From Roseateles toxinivorans (lineage in GTDB: Bacteria > Pseudomonadota > Gammaproteobacteria > Burkholderiales > Burkholderiaceae_C): a stretch of DNA of 64,000 nucleotides. The stretch is from assembly GCF_004362525.1 (NCBI RefSeq), contig NZ_SNXS01000003.1, positions 186,001 to 250,000 of the forward strand, read 5' to 3'. Under the pieces are notes generated by a model, which was not told where the DNA came from, ran no database searches, and saw only the letters and a program-made list of their open reading frames with translations. The position numbers and the translations under genes were made by a program. The first letter of the stretch is position 1; the number at the start of each line of letters is the position of its first letter. Shown piece by piece: positions 63,864 to 64,000 of the stretch.

Positions 63864-64000
63864 GGCGGTCTCCTGGGCTAGATGTCGAAGGATGTCGAGG
63901 GCTGGTGGTTATGACCCGACCCCGGCGCTTGAGTTCATGCTACCCCGCGCTTGCCCGGTCTGTCTAACCAGTTGCGTGCTTTTTTGGGCACTGTTGCGCC

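Overview
The window is a chromosomal segment of a high-GC betaproteobacterium, most likely Burkholderiales of the Rubrivivax/Leptothrix/Roseateles type. That rests on the GC-rich codon use, the housekeeping gene neighbourhoods (TPR-lolB-ispE-tRNA-Gln-prs-rplY-pth; nadK-recN-rapZ; hrcA) and the protein families seen. It is not a phylogenetic test. No insertion sequence, prophage or CRISPR array was seen.

Bases 1-18050 are core genome. They hold a cobalamin riboswitch reading off the left edge, then pth, rplY, prs, tRNA-Gln, ispE, lolB and a large TPR protein. These are followed by mutM, a dynamin-like GTPase, mutY, a Lon-N protein, rapZ, recN, nadK, hrcA and a CAT-anticodon tRNA. Bases 18096-23705 are accessory: a dienelactone-hydrolase-like protein, a GFA-family protein, an MFS transporter coupled to a 40-residue membrane peptide, a LysR regulator and a TonB receptor.

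Bases 23833-56750 form a denitrification island. nirS, a cytochrome c551 and a short d1-propeller-like protein run rightward and meet a leftward block of about 16 kb: nosZ-nosR-nosD-nosF-nosY-nosL, (small ORF), norC-norB-norQ, a 4Fe-4S membrane protein, norD and two Dnr/FNR-type regulators. Rightward from nosZ run a lipoprotein cytochrome c, an ApbE flavin transferase, nnrS and ubiU-ubiV-ubiT (O2-independent ubiquinone hydroxylation). Next comes a leftward set that may handle copper (DUF2946, TonB receptor, YcnI-like). A rightward NO-response operon follows (DUF2249, nsrR, DUF59, membrane protein, second nnrS, sirB2), facing a leftward FmdE-like/DGC pair. The window therefore encodes NO2- to NO (NirS), NO to N2O (NorCB) and N2O to N2 (NosZ). 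The heme d1 biosynthesis genes and nitrate reductase are not present and must lie elsewhere.

Eight sites resembling the Dnr/FNR box TTGAT-N4-ATCAA sit at gene starts or inside this island. One NsrR-like palindrome sits in front of the DUF2249-nsrR operon. Together they suggest low-oxygen/NO activation with NO-relieved repression.

Bases 56831-64000 hold a chemoreceptor, a YihG-like acyltransferase, an SBP-ATPase-permease ABC importer with a downstream porin, and a small outer-membrane-like protein. The most unusual items are the Dnr-box-linked FmdE/DGC pair, the A+T-rich patch with a perfect Dnr box inside apbE, the nested palindromic repeats flanking the 4Fe-4S gene in the nor operon, and the truncated d1-like propeller next to nirS.
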